The notes beneath the pieces were generated by a model that saw only the letters and a list, made by a program, of their open reading frames with translations, was not told the origin of the DNA and ran no database searches. Source: Pilaira anomala (lineage: Eukaryota > Mucoromycota > Mucoromycetes > Mucorales > Mucoraceae). Taken from it: a DNA stretch of 64,000 bases. This document shows positions 1 through 13,273 of the stretch, in pieces. Location of the stretch: NCBI GenBank assembly GCA_025716855.1, contig JAIXMQ010000015.1, forward strand, positions 124,001 to 188,000, given 5' to 3'. The translations under genes and the position numbers were made by a program. How positions within the stretch are numbered: position 1 is the stretch's first letter; each line of letters starts with the position of its first letter.

Positions 1-920
1 AGATATATATATATGTGAATAAACTTTTTTTTTAAAAAAATATATATACATATTTCCTTTACCAGCATTTCATTGGCTTTAGAAGGTCCCATGATTCTAA
101 TGTATTTACAAAAACAATAAATAAACTATGACAAAAAATTCTATTTACAAATATGTTATTACCTTGGGAATAATAATGAAGAACAACCTTCAGCACAGAA
201 AGCTAATATAACATTTGAACACAGACATAAGTTCACATAGTATAAAAAGGGGGATAGGATGTATTATATAATAATTACCAAGTTTCATGAAAGGGGTACT
301 GAATGTTGTTTCCGGTGTACAATAGACTACATCACATAAACCAAGTGTAGTAGTGCCAAATCCAATGGCGGGACCTTTTTTTTTTTTTTTTTTTTTTGGC
401 AATATAAAATTTGGTAAGCATTTTTACATCTTTTTCAAACTCCAAAAAATCTCATATTTACCATTGACAGCAGCAATTAAGAGCTTGGGAAACGCGATCA
501 TTTCAGAAACAACGTCTCTATTAACCAGAATTTAGCAAAATATCTTTAATTCATTCAATAGTGTCACTCACGTTGTAGTTTGTCTTCTACGTGCCATCTC
601 TTCTTCAATGTTCTCTTGCTCCATGTCAGGAAGTTGTAATTCCTGTCCTGAACTATAAAACTTACCACGACCTGTTAATACCACTACCTTTACATCCTCA
701 CACTTGGCTGCCCATTGAAAAGCAGCAAGCCAGTCCTATATGATCAGATCAATATGATATATGTAGACGCTCTCTAAAAAAAAATGTGATATTTTACTCT
801 ATAGGATTGAGGAGAAAGGGCATTGAATCTCTTTGGTCTATTATGAGCAATTTCTGCTACTCCATTAGGGAATAAAATGATTTCGATAGTTTCGAGTTTA
901 GGAACCTGACTGGTAGACAT
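1..920 (-). CDS. Enoyl-CoA hydratase/isomerase family protein (peroxisomal delta3,delta2-enoyl-CoA isomerase-like), 3' part outside window
   Basis: Crotonase-fold enzyme expected to shift or hydrate the double bond of unsaturated fatty acyl-CoA during beta-oxidation. Six exons are readable on the minus strand: 798-920, 572-735, 462-517, 279-374, 163-202 and 63-96, all with GT-AG introns and consistent phases (171 codons). The start is MSTSQVPKLE at 920. Crotonase hallmarks are visible: HNRPKRFNAL near residue 27, GRGKFYSSGQEL (oxyanion-hole region), and GPAIGFGTTTLGLCDVVYC followed by GCSSLLFPRIMGPSKA. The sequence after exon 6 (donor at 62) runs off the window, so the C-terminus, which could carry a peroxisomal signal, is unseen. 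A poly-T stretch of about 22 bases forms the acceptor of the fourth exon. It resembles the Eci1/PECI group more than classical hydratases; exact substrate is inference. Confidence 0.85.
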
Positions 921-1149
921 GATAAATTAAGTAAAAAGAAAGAGAAAAAAAAAGGGCAAGAAGTAAAAAGATAAAAGAGAAAACCGGTTTTTTTTTTTTG
1001 TTTAAAATAGACAAAAGATTAAATCACAGTCCATAATATATTTTCCCCCACAATCTAAATAAGCACGTGAAATTAAGAACGATATGACAATAGAATGAAA
1101 TGAGCCAAACAAAAAGTATGAGTTTTTATTTTTGTTGCTAAGCAACGCT

Positions 1150-1836
1150 TTATCTGTAACGACGGAGAGAAAGAGTGTTGCGACGCTTCCAGGTGGCACG
1201 ACGACCAGAACCCTTGGTGTTGTTGAAACGATGACCCTTACCGTGACCACGAGACTTACGACCGATGGCAGTAAGACCACGAGCTTCACGACGCTTGTGA
1301 ACGGGGTTAGCGATCCAGTTGATGTGAGCATCACGACGGATAGCCTTGTGAGAAGGATCAACGAGGATAACTTCAAAGTACTTGTAAGTAGCATCTTGGT
1401 TAACCCAGTAAGAGTTCAAGACACGGAGGTTAGCACACTTACGACCGATACGTTCTTCGGCAGTAGAACGGAGAGAACGTTGATACTTGAGTTGGTTAAC
1501 ACCCTCATTGACGGGCTTACCGTAGGTAGCACCCTTGTGAACAGGTCTCTTACGACCACCACGACGAACACGGATACGGTAGATAACGAAACCTTGCTTG
1601 GCCTTGTAACCTAAACGACGAGCCTTATCGGGACGAGAAGGACGAGAAGCACGGGTAATGACATTCAATTGTCTATTGAGAGAGATTTAATTAATATCAC
1701 TTATTTCACTTGTCAACTCTCCTTTTTTTTCTATATTATTTTACCTGAATTCCCAACAACGGACACGGAGCAAGAAACGAGAAACATCAGATTGCTTCTT
1801 TCTGGAGAGCTCTTCCAAATATTTGTAAGCACCCAT
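1150..1836 (-). CDS. RPL15: 60S ribosomal protein L15 (eL15)
   Basis: Structural protein of the large cytosolic ribosomal subunit. Two exons, 1745-1836 and 1150-1672, separated by a 72-base intron (GT-AG), give 204 residues, exactly the usual length of eL15. The N-terminus [18 protein letters not shown] and the internal stretches [15 protein letters not shown] and [17 protein letters not shown] are diagnostic. The C-terminus is strongly basic ([13 protein letters not shown]). The start was chosen because exon 1 encodes the invariant MGAYKY. The gene is transcribed toward the enoyl-CoA isomerase gene, in the same direction, with about 230 bases between this stop and that start. Long T-rich tracts and a GC-rich CCGGACCGGAGGA element lie upstream. 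Confidence 0.97.
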
Positions 1837-3495
1837 TGTAAATCTAATTTGAAAGAAGAAGATATCATTTAGTTTTTTTCTGTCATGTCTACATTTTTTT
1901 TTTTTTCTTCCAGTTCCTTTCTCATATCCTTTTTTTTTTTATTTTTTATTTTCCATCCATCTATTTTTTTTTTTCTTTCCACTTTTATTCATTCGCTCTA
2001 TTTTACACTATATAACTCTCCACTTTTTTTTGTCGTATCCATTGGATGCATGATAATTACCTTGGAAAGGGAAAAAGGAAGGTTGCTTAGTTTGCACTGA
2101 TTTCCATCTGGTGTATGCTTGTTCTCAGCGCTCCCCCCAAAAACATTCTCAATTCTCCCACTTCCCGCTCACTTCAAAAAGGGGATATCTTTTCCGGACC
2201 GGAGGATTAAGGTCTATTATATCGGATATCAAACATCCTTCTTATTTCTTGTCCCGTCAAAAGTAAATGTTTGTCTCCGTGTATAAAAACCAGGAACCAA
2301 AAGGTTGCTTTAATTCCAATATCAAAAATACTAAAAAAATAAGAGACTTTAGTGGCAATGTGTAATATAAGTTTTCTGAGTGATTCCTATTTCGACGTAA
2401 AATTGAATTATGCCAAGCTTAATTGATATACGAAATTAAACATAAGTAAAATACTTTTAGCATATCATTTTATAAGACATTACTCTTCTTTATGATCACA
2501 GACTCTGGGTGATTATAACGGTTTTTGTTCTACCTATAAAGTTTGAACAAATCTTTAGACTTTGGTTTAAATGATCAACTTTATAGCAGTCAGCTCTTAG
2601 TTACTTTTCTTTGAGTTGTTAGTAATTAAAAGGTTACGATTACTATAACATGTACTGGTTCTTCTGCCTAGCGGTAAGAGTTTTTTTTTTTTTTGTCAAA
2701 TTTCTGAAGGCCTTTTCTTTTTGTCAGTTCGTGCCCTTCTATTGACTATATACATGTTTATATATAGTTTTTTTCAAGGTGTAAATAGTGAGGTTATTTT
2801 CTCACAATAAATTCTACATATACAAATGGAAATGAAATAATAATATATCTGTAAATACTTTTCAAACTTGTATAATGCTTGATGTATAATATGTATCCAC
2901 GTCAGACCTTTTTTTTTTTCTGATAAATACACCAAATATTATATCAATTTATAATAAGAACCTTTTTGCTTTTTTTTTTTTCTAGGGACCTTACTTCTCT
3001 TTTTTTTTTTCTTAACAAGTCTCTCAATTTTACATGATTGAAGATCTGACAAACTTACGAAACGCTATGGAGCAATCCTTCCGTTGACGTGACTCGGATA
3101 ATATCAGCATAATGCAGCACTACCACATGTAGCTCTCTATAAGAACCAAAATATATTGCTCATAATTAAAGTATATCACACTCAAGATAATAGTGAGATG
3201 TCTCTCAGAATCAAAATCAAAATTCACTGTCTTTTTTTTTTTTTTTCTAGCTGAATTATTTCTTTTTTTTTTCGCTTTATTTTATTTTTAACCTGCTTTA
3301 CCGATGGTTGGTAATACCAGCTAGATACTGATTCTTTAATCACGAGCTTAATTGGAATCGACAGTTTGCATATAAAAAATTAAAACTTCGACAAAACAAA
3401 TACATTTAAGGGTGACTTGTATTATTTTTTTTTTAACATAACACTCCTTTTTTTTTTTTTTGTTATCAATATACCTCATCTCTTTTTTTAACATC
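1837..3495. other. Intergenic region between RPL15 and F-box gene
   Basis: Divergent upstream region of 1.66 kb. It is AT-rich with many T-runs of 9-15 bases (for example near 1900-1990, 2680, 2910, 2970, 3000, 3235 and 3450). The only GC-rich island is around 2191-2206 (TCCGGACCGGAGGA). No tRNA-like B box, no spliced ORF and no repeat shared with other parts of the window was recognised. Confidence 0.6.
2194..2206. promoter_or_regulatory. GC-rich CCGGACCGGAGGA element upstream of RPL15
   Basis: A short GC-rich block in otherwise AT-rich DNA, about 360 bases upstream of the RPL15 start. A 12-of-13 match (CCGGCCCGGAGGA) lies at 62255-62267, upstream of another gene in this window. The recurrence suggests a transcription-factor site; no factor can be assigned from the sequence. 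Confidence 0.25.
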
Positions 3496-4704
3496 ATGCC
3501 CAAGTTTGATGAGCTCCCACACGAAATAATATCTTTATTTTGCAGTCTATTAAAGCAGTCAGCCAAATATAATTGTATCTTTGTGAGTCGAGAGTTTCAT
3601 GCAGCAGCGATACCAGAGTTATGGCGAGAACCAGTTTTATCCTCAACCCATGTAGTGAAGCAACTCTTGAAGTGCCTAAAGTTATCAAAGCATCATCAAC
3701 GTGGAGAGTATATTCGAGTGATTAAATTAGGATATAAAGTATCTATCAGCGACAATGACTTATTAAGTTTGATGCCCTATTTACCCAACCTGGAGGTATT
3801 AGAAATACGTAAAGCAGATGAACTTACAGATAAAAGTGTGATGCGCGTTTCCCAGTACTGTACACAACTAAAGAGCTTTGGAATAAAAGGTGCACTAGTG
3901 ACCTATCGATCAGCACATTATCTAGGCCAATGCCAACAATTGACTAAATTATCCTTAGAATCCTGTCTCGATTTATCCGCTTTATCCCTTTTACCATTTG
4001 CCGAACTTCATATTGAATACCTTGACTTGTCTGGATGTAAATGGTTAAATATAGAAGAAACTGCATATGATTTGTGCTCTTTTGAACATTTAATCAACCT
4101 CAATTTAGTATGCTGTGATACGATATCTACGGATTTTATCAACTATTTAACTTCAAATGATCGATATCAAGGAAAAGCATGTTTAACAAAATTACAAGAT
4201 TTCTCAATCACAGGTGGTACAGTGATTGAAGATAGTTCAATCATACCCTTTATAAAGACTCATCCAAATATTCGAGGCCTGTTTTTATTGGAATGTGCTA
4301 TTACTGATCGAACACTAGATGTGATTGCAAAATACTTACCTTACCTACACAACCTGGATGTTTCATTTTGTGGAAATTTAACTCCTGTAGGCGTACGAAA
4401 CCTGATTTGTAAATGCCCTAATTTAAAATTACTTGGCCTGAAAAACTGCGGTATCACTCAAACTGATTTCTCAGAGATACCAAGCACTGTATTCCCTGCC
4501 ATCACTGAAAATTACCCACATATAAATACATTAAGCAATATCGAATTGGGCTATATCAGGGCCCGATCTCATGATCAACAAGAACAAGCGGATTCTGTAA
4601 TAGATGATATAACGATGGATGAAGTTTCTACAACAAGTAGAATTGAGGATGATAGTGTTAGTGAAAGTTATACTTATATTCAACAATATCTGGATGGAGC
4701 TTAA
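3496..4704 (+). CDS. F-box/leucine-rich-repeat protein
   Basis: Intronless gene of 402 residues beginning MPKFDELPHEIISLFC; the ATG follows a T-run directly. Residues 4-45 read as an F-box (LPHEIISLFCSLL, later FVSREFHAAAIPELWREPVL). The rest consists of leucine-rich repeats of the AMN1/FBXL type, e.g. LPNLEVLEIRKADELTDKSV, LDLSGCKWLNIEETAYDL and LPYLHNLDVSFCGNLTPVGV. The C-terminal 45 residues are acidic and low-complexity. By family knowledge it is a substrate-recognition subunit of an SCF ubiquitin ligase, with Skp1 bound by the F-box; the substrate is unknown. Mucoromycota genomes carry large lineage-specific F-box/LRR families, so orthology to a named gene is not claimed. An in-frame upstream ATG at 3460 would add 12 hydrophobic residues and is less likely. 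Confidence 0.88.
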   Translation: MPKFDELPHEIISLFCSLLKQSAKYNCIFVSREFHAAAIPELWREPVLSSTHVVKQLLKCLKLSKHHQRGEYIRVIKLGYKVSISDNDLLSLMPYLPNLEVLEIRKADELTDKSVMRVSQYCTQLKSFGIKGALVTYRSAHYLGQCQQLTKLSLESCLDLSALSLLPFAELHIEYLDLSGCKWLNIEETAYDLCSFEHLINLNLVCCDTISTDFINYLTSNDRYQGKACLTKLQDFSITGGTVIEDSSIIPFIKTHPNIRGLFLLECAITDRTLDVIAKYLPYLHNLDVSFCGNLTPVGVRNLICKCPNLKLLGLKNCGITQTDFSEIPSTVFPAITENYPHINTLSNIELGYIRARSHDQQEQADSVIDDITMDEVSTTSRIEDDSVSESYTYIQQYLDGA

Positions 4705-5636
4705 AAGAAAGGAAAAAAAGAAAAAAAAAAGTGATAATATACACATTTGTACATTTTAATAATCTATCATTTGATGTTGGAGAGATGAAACGCTTCAATA
4801 AACATAGAATTATTTATCGCATGATAATAATAATAAAAAAAACAGGGATATTTTTTTTTTCTTTTAATATGCATTAGCTCACATCTTGGTGCATATTAGT
4901 AACCAAACATAAAAAACGCATAATTAATTTGTTTATATGTTATACATTACCTATATGTACATTATAGCTTATCTTAGTTTTTACGAGCTTTCATGATCAT
5001 CATGAGCTTCTCTTTATTTTTCAATTGAAGAAGGGTCCTTTCTCTCTCTTTTTTATTATTAGTATGTCTATAACTATTTTGTGATTTAATTTTATCTTAT
5101 ATATAAGAAAAATTAGGATACAAATCAATATTGATATATCTTACCATTGCTCATTGACTGCACCTTTGAAGAGGAAAAAATATTGAACAGAATCTGATTA
5201 CATTAAACACGAAAGGGCCTCTTTCTGTACTTACACTATGAATAATAATAAAAAATGTTAATCAGTTCTCTTACATAGTTACCTGAAAAAAAAAAAAAAA
5301 AAGCCCATAAAACCATAAAAATTATAAGATCAAAAAACCACTTTAAAAAAGACTTTTTCGCTTCAAATTAGACATCAAAAGGTCTTTTTATTATCAAGTA
5401 ATTTATTCCTAAACAACGGATATAATTATAATCAGAATAGAGTAAGCTTGTCCTAGACTAATATCTATATAAAAAAATAAGCTTTTTAACCAGGTACGTA
5501 ATGCATAAATTTTTACTTTTTGGCACAAAGGGTTTTTGTACCACCCTATAAGATCACATGATCCATTTTCTCTCTAATACAAATCTTTAAAATAATGCAG
5601 CAAAAAAAAAGGTCCCTTTTCTTTTAACTCTTATCA
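4705..5636. other. Intergenic region with possible tiny minus-strand spliced ORF
   Basis: Between the F-box stop and the VPS34 start. Two minus-strand blocks with good splice borders, 5145-5163 and 4974-5037, join in frame to encode AVNEQWTLLQLKNKEKLMM and then IMKARKN with a TAA stop. No upstream exon or start codon was found, so this may be a small gene tail, a remnant or chance. An imperfect hairpin (TGGCACAAA...TTTGTACCA) occurs at about 5520-5542. The rest is poly-A/T. Confidence 0.25.
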
Positions 5637-8600
5637 ATGGATTTCTCATATTGTTTAACAAAAGATGTGCAACTACCTGTATCGATCAGAATGTAAGTTT
5701 TTTTTTTTAAAAAAAAAAAAGTAATTTGAATAGACAAAAAGTATATTTATCCAAGAGTTATATAGTGCAACATTTGAAGGCAAACGCGAATTAAATAAAA
5801 CGTAAAAAGAAAGGGTTTTTTTTTTGAATTTCTTTATTCTTTTCACTCATCCATGTAATTCTTTGTTAGTGCTATACCTGATTTATTTGTAACAGTACAA
5901 CTTTTTGGAGATAATAAACCGTTAACTTTACCTTTAAGAACAAGCTATAAAGCTTTTAAAAATCAATGGAGGTAAGAAAAAAGATAATACAATTGCGAAA
6001 AAGGTTTGATTAACTAAAAAAAAAAAAAAAAAAAATTAGTTGGAACGAATGGTTAACGTTACCTATAAAGTATTGTGATTTACCAGCTTCAGCTCAATTT
6101 GCTATAACGATATGGGATACAAGTATTGGACCTCGTAAAGTAAAAGCAGTGGGAGGAACTACACTAAGATTATTTGGAAAACAATTGTAAGCGAATATAA
6201 AAATGTATAACAAAAAGAATTAGAGAATGATGCTTTTTTTTTTATGTATATTTAGTACGTTGAGAAAGGGAAAACATAAGTTACATGTTTGGCCAGATTG
6301 TGAAGCGGATGGAAATCATGATACGACCACACCAAGTAAATTAAAAGATCATCAAGAAAATGATATGGATAAGTTAGAAAAGGTAACACTATATTTTGAA
6401 ATTGATCATAGTAAACAAAATAATAATATGGTTGTATAGCTCGTGAAACGGTATGATTGTGGTGATATACGGCCTGTGGAATGGTTGGATAATATGGCAT
6501 TTAGACAGATCGAAAAAATACACAAGGTAAAAAAAGATAAGAAAATTTTACTTTTTTCATAAAAGAAAAAAAAAAACTTATTTTAGGTTATTTAGAATGC
6601 TTCCAATACATTAACTGAATTAGCACTTTATATCGACCTTCCAAAATTTGATTTCCCTGTTGTCTATGGTGAAATGGTACGTTATCCCAATAAATAAAAA
6701 TAAAAAAATGATAATGTGTTTCTTATATAAAAAAAAAAAAAATCAATATAGGAGTACACACTTCCAGGTCCATTCACTTCACTCACAGCCCATGGACAAA
6801 ATATAAGCGATTTACACTCTCATTTCCAAGAAACACCGATGATTACAGCCATGAATCAACCAATTTATCCAGATAGCGGAAACGGACTAGATCATACGAA
6901 TAGAGAAAATATACCAAGCATACAGTACTCGGTTGTACTTGACCCGGATCTTGTAAGAGATAATCCAGTAGAAGCAAAACACCGTCGATTAGTTCGTAGT
7001 CATCGTAATGGACCATTAGATCGAGACTTGAAGCCAAATCCAAAAATACGTGATGAATTAAATGTTAGAGCAATATTTTCAGTTTTTTTAAAAAAAAAAC
7101 AGGTGAACTAATGTAATTTTATTTATATCTAGAGTATCATGTCCTATCCTCCTACACAACCTTTAACACCAGAAGAAAAGGATCTTGTTTGGAAATTCAG
7201 ATTTTATTTGACAAGAGATAAACGGGTATATTTATAAAAGATATGTAGAATAGATTTGATATTCATTTTCAATCGATTCATTCTAGGCATTGACAAAGTT
7301 TTTAAAATGTGTACTTTGGACAGATACTACCGAAGTGAGACAAGCAGTTGATATTTTACCTCTTTGGGTAGATATTGATGTAGATGATGCTTTAGAATTA
7401 CTAGGAAAGGAATTCGAGAATCGATCTGTACGTACGTATGCAGTCAACCAACTTCGAAGAGCAGATGATGATGTAAGTTATATACATAAAAGGGATGATA
7501 ATGGTTATAACAAAGATAAATATAGGATTTATTATTATATCTTTTACAACTCGTTCAAGCATTAAAGTTTGAACATATTGATGATAAAGATGAAGAATCC
7601 TATGACTCTTCACTTGTTCAGTTTTTGATTGATCGTGCTACGAATAATCCTGTATTGGGTACTTATTTACATTGGTATGTTATGGTGGAATGTCAAGATA
7701 AGAATTATGGGAAAATGTATGCCAAGGTAGCCTATCATTTCTTTAGTGAACTATTAGAGGTAACGTATATATATATATATATGACTGTATATGTCTTTAT
7801 TTTATATTTAAATCATTGTTGGTTTGTTTTCAAGGTTCCCAATGGCTATTTTAGAAGAGATGAATTAAGACGACAAGGTGAATTAATTGAAGAATTATCG
7901 AAAGTATCTAAAAACATTCGTGCTTTGAAAGATGGAAGAGCGAAAAAGGTAATTTTTATAATAATCGAGTTTGACATTTTAACCAATGTAATTTAAGGTT
8001 GATAAACTACGTGCTATTATTGGTGATGTGAAGGGACCATTACATGAATTTAATATTTTATCATTTCCACTTGATCCAACCAAACAAGTATTAGGCCTTG
8101 TACCTTGTAAAATATGAATAACAAGTAAAAAAAAAAAAATACATAAAACATGGAAATTCATTACTTTTTATTATTATTTAGCAAAATGTGGTATCTTTAA
8201 CAGTAACTTACAACCATTAAGATTGACATTCAAGTGTGGTGATGATACAGAATATCCAGTGATATTCAAGACAGGAGATGATTTAAGACAAGATCAACTT
8301 GTGATTCAAATCATTTCCTTGATGGATAAATTATTACTGAAAGAAAACTTGGATTTAAAATTAACACCGTATAAAGTTTTAGCGACAGGACCTGAACATG
8401 GATTAATGCAGTTTGTGCCTTCGAGTTCATTAGCAGCTGTATTAAATGATCATCAGAATAATGTACTTAGTTTCTTTAGAGAACACCATCCTAGTTCTGC
8501 GCCTGGAAATGTGTATGGCATTGATCCCAAGGTCATGGAAACCTATACAAGAAGTTGCGGTAAAAAAAAAAAAAAAAAAAAAAAATTAAACAAGCATGCA

Positions 8601-9185
8601 TGTTTTTCTTACTTATATATATATAAAAAAAAATATGTAGCGGGGTATTGTGTAATCACATATCTTTTAGGTGTTGGTGATAGACATTTAGACAACCTGT
8701 TATTATCACCCGATGGACACTTATTCCACGTAGATTTCGGATTTATTCTTGGAAGAGACCCTAAACCATTCCCACCACCTATGAAATTATGTAAAGAAAT
8801 GATTGAAGCGATGGGAGGAGCGAATTCACAACATTACATGAACTTTCAACAATACTGTTATACAGCATTTATCACTTTACGTAGAAATGCAAATTTGATT
8901 CTCAACTTGTTTGCTTTGATGGTCGATGCAAATATTCCAGATATTAAAATTGAACCGGAGAAAGCTGTCATGAAGGTAACACACACACATATATCATATT
9001 TTCATGTCATTTTAATAGTACAATTTATTTTTATTATATAATAGGTGCAAGAAAAGTTTCGATTGGATTTATCTGAAGAAGCTGCCATTGCTCATTTTAG
9101 AGGCTTGATTTCTGAAAGTGTGAATGCTTTGTTTCCTCAGATTTTAGAAACTGTACATAAATGGGCTCAATACTGGAGAAGATAA
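5637..9185 (+). CDS. VPS34: Class III phosphatidylinositol 3-kinase Vps34
   Basis: Makes PI3P from phosphatidylinositol on endosomal, autophagic and vacuolar membranes, working with a Vps15-type regulatory kinase and Beclin/Atg6 homologues. Sixteen exons: 5637-5692, 5766-5801, 5870-5971, 6040-6186, 6256-6382, 6440-6526, 6596-6676, 6752-7063, 7133-7225, 7287-7472, 7526-7759, 7835-7948, 7998-8106, 8182-8559, 8641-8975, 9045-9185, summing to 846 codons (845 residues, close to the yeast length). The N-terminus [18 protein letters not shown] opens a C2 domain. The PIK helical domain includes [20 protein letters not shown]. The kinase domain has [13 protein letters not shown], the catalytic loop [13 protein letters not shown] and the activation motif [18 protein letters not shown]. 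The C-terminal membrane-binding helix is [10 protein letters not shown]. Exon 10 to 11 was fixed by the [16 protein letters not shown] motif. Introns are short and poly-A/T rich. Confidence 0.96.
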
Positions 9186-9642
9186 AAAATAAAGTTTTTT
9201 TTTTTTTTTTTAGTTTTCATGTGTTTATTTATTTGTTGAGTGAGAGGGGATGTTTTTGGTCAAAAGTACCTGAATTTTATCTTACAAATCATCAATGTAA
9301 AACTCAAAATTTAACATATATATATATATATATATATATTACTTACTGTAAAAAAAGAAAGGCATCTCTATACATATTACTCCCCCCCCCCCTAAGTAGC
9401 TTAATAGCTTCATATATTATTCAGATCGATGATGTTTTGACCTCGCCATCGTGTGAAAAGTCAAAACGATCCTTTTAATTAAAATACCGAATATAGTTGA
9501 TGACTAAATACAAACAACATGTGAAAGGCACACATTTACGCATACATAATCCTTTTTATTTTCTCTTTTTTTTTCTCTCTTTTTTCTCTTTTCTACTTTT
9601 TTACACACCTAAGAAAAAAAAAAAGAAAAAAGTTTATAAAAT
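9186..9642. other. Intergenic region between VPS34 and nitronate monooxygenase gene
   Basis: Short spacer in tandem orientation, containing a T-run near 9200, an AT dinucleotide repeat at about 9318-9340, a C-run near 9385 and pyrimidine/A tracts just before the next start. Nothing coding was recognised. Confidence 0.5.
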
Positions 9643-10862
<1,220 letters not shown>

Positions 10863-11902
10863 AATCTATCTGTCTTTTTTTTTTTTTCTCTCTCCAAGAA
10901 TCTGATTTAGATTGTTATAAAATAAATACCACACACACACTCAATTATATACATTTAAATAAAGCTATAAAAACAAAAATCTCCCTTTGTCTTTATATCA
11001 TAATTTAGTTGAATTAATTCCTATAAGTTCGAGTATAACAAAAAGATGGGCTACCTCTATTTTAAAACTTATCGAAGAGACAATCTGATAGATGGTTTTC
11101 GTTTAACTAATGATTTCTTTCAAAACCAAAAAGTTATTCCTCTCTTCTATTGAACTATTAGGAGAAAGAAAGTCGGTGAATAGAGCGACTTGAGTTAAAT
11201 AATAAAAGAGAAAGCAATAACTATATATTTTTTTTTAAAAAAAATCTGACAGGGCTTATCACTCATTGCTATATTTAACACATATAATGGAGATATGACT
11301 TTAACAGAAAAATGAAGGTCCAAGTTGATATTTATTTAGATATTTATACTATCCACAATGCAGTAGGATAGGTGTAACACTGTTTAGATAATCTTTTTTA
11401 TCAAAAAAAAAAAAAAAAAAGATGGATTATACATATTAGGAAAACTGGTTACTCGAATGTCAAAAAAGAGTAACTAAATATATGCCGATGCTAGTAACAA
11501 TTATAAGAGAGGGTAGATCCACTCTCGTTTTCCATGGATTTTAAAAACAGTACCTATGTTTTTTTTTTTAATCTGCACCATTTTCAAACAGTGGACTCTT
11601 ATCGTTTGCATTCATGTTAATAGTTATTTAGCATATATGCATTCGTTAATAGGTATATATATATACATAATAGACTAAATAGAATTTTTGACATCTTTTA
11701 AAGTTCAGTATTGTTGTTGTTCCGAGAGAATAGAGTCATGTGATACTTTGTGAGTCATAAGTCAAGAGCGAAAAAAAAAAAAAAAATTATAAAATAAACT
11801 GTCAAAAACGTGTTGATATAAAATATTACATGAGACATCATAGAAAAAAAAGGATGCAACTAAATACATCCTTTAATCCCTCATCCAAGGTACCTTGATA
11901 AC

Positions 11903-11934
<32 letters not shown>

Positions 11935-12101
11935 CGCCATATTATGTTGTTATTCGGTACCCCGAAACTTTTTTTTTTTTTTTTTTTTTTTGCAAGTCCC
12001 CCAGGGACAATCTTTTAAAAAAAAGAGTTTTTTTTTTTTTTTTCTCTTTTACCCCTTGTTATCTCTCTCTCTTTTTTTTTTTAAGCAAAAAAAAAAAAAA
12101 T
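10863..12101. other. Intergenic region upstream of GGC1
   Basis: 1.24 kb of AT-rich DNA with poly-A runs near 11402 and 11770, an (ATA/TAA)n microsatellite at about 11902-11930, and T-runs of 22 and 16 just before GGC1. A 35-codon ORF starts at about 11046 but has no recognisable relatives or splice context and is not annotated. Confidence 0.5.
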
Positions 12102-13273
12102 ATGTCTCCTCCTATTGCTTCTGGAAATCAATCCGAGTCTGGTAAGGCTCGTTTCGCAGGTAGTGCCAGTTCAGGTATTCTTGAATTGATTATTTTCCAT
12201 CCTGTGGATACTGTTGCCAAGCGTTTAATGAGTAACCAAAACAAGGTACGCGAGAGATAAAAAAAAAAAGTAAAAAGAGATAACATATTAACGCGTTGTA
12301 ATCTATAGCTTTGGATTTCTGGTCGTCCTTTTGCTGAAAATAAAGCTGCTGTCAACCAAGTTGTTTTCAAGGTAAAAAAAAAAAAAGGGGGGATATAAAA
12401 AAAAATTTTTTTTTTTTTTTTGACAAGGGTCAACTAAAAAAAAAAGATATATATATATATGTAGGAAGCAGCCAATGCCACATTTATGAAGAAATATGCA
12501 TCTCTTTTCCCCGGTGTTGGATTTGCAGCTGGTTACAAGGTAGCTCAAAGAGTCTACAAGTTCGGTGGACAACCTTTTGTTAGAGATTATTTGAACAGCA
12601 AGCATAGAGATTTATTTGTCGGTACATTTGGAGAGAAGACAGGTAAGACCATGATGCATGCCACAGCCGGTAGTATTGTCGGTATTGGTGAGATCGCATT
12701 ACTTCCATTGGACGTTTTAAAGATCAAGAGACAAACAAACCCTGAGGCATTCCGTGGTCGTGGATTTATTACGATCGTGAAAGATGAAGGTATGGGTCTT
12801 TACCGTGGTGCAGGCTGGACAGCTGCTCGTAACGCACCTGGTTCTTTTGCTTTATTCGGTGGTTCTGCTTTTGTCAAGGAATATATCTTTTCTTTAGAGG
12901 ATTATAATAAGGCGACCTTTTTCCAAAACTTCTGTTCTTCCATTGGTGGTGCTGTGGCTTCGATTACTGTCGCGGCTCCTTTGGATGTCGTCAAGACCCG
13001 TATTCAAAACCGTAACTTTGAGAACCCTGAGTCTGGTTTGAAGATCATTAAGGATCTTATCAAGAATGAAGGTTTTGGTGGTTTCTTTAAGGGTTTGACT
13101 CCCAAGATTTTGGTGGTAAGTTTTATTATTAGATTTCAACCCGTTCCAACTTTAATTTTTTTTTTTTTTTTTTTAATTTATCTTAATAGGTTGGTCCCAA
13201 GTTGATTTTCAGTTTCACTGTTGCTCAACAATTGATTCCTGTTTTCCATAAAATGTTTGAAGGTCAAAAGTAA
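12102..13273 (+). CDS. GGC1: Mitochondrial GTP/GDP carrier
   Basis: Inner-membrane carrier exchanging mitochondrial GDP for cytosolic GTP; in yeast it also affects mitochondrial iron homeostasis. Four exons (12102-12245, 12309-12371, 12465-13115, 13190-13273) encode 313 residues with three mitochondrial-carrier repeats. Repeat signatures are FHPVDTVAKRLMS, LLPLDVLKIKRQTNPEAF and AAPLDVVKTRIQNRNFENPE; the last two are near identical to Ggc1 and separate it from other carriers. LFGGSAFVKEYI and GPKLIFSFTVAQQLIP also match. Exon phases are all zero. The start follows a long A-run preceded by a T-run, a pattern seen before several genes here. Confidence 0.95.

Noticed and set aside
1132..1614. 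160-codon plus-strand ORF
   Set aside because: It is the antisense shadow of RPL15, whose minus-strand product is unmistakable.
9318..9340. AT repeat considered as an origin or recombination site
   Set aside because: Similar (TA)n runs are scattered in introns and spacers throughout; nothing marks this one as special.
11046..11153. 35-codon ORF (MGYLYFKTYRRDN...)
   Set aside because: Too short and isolated to separate from chance in AT-rich DNA.
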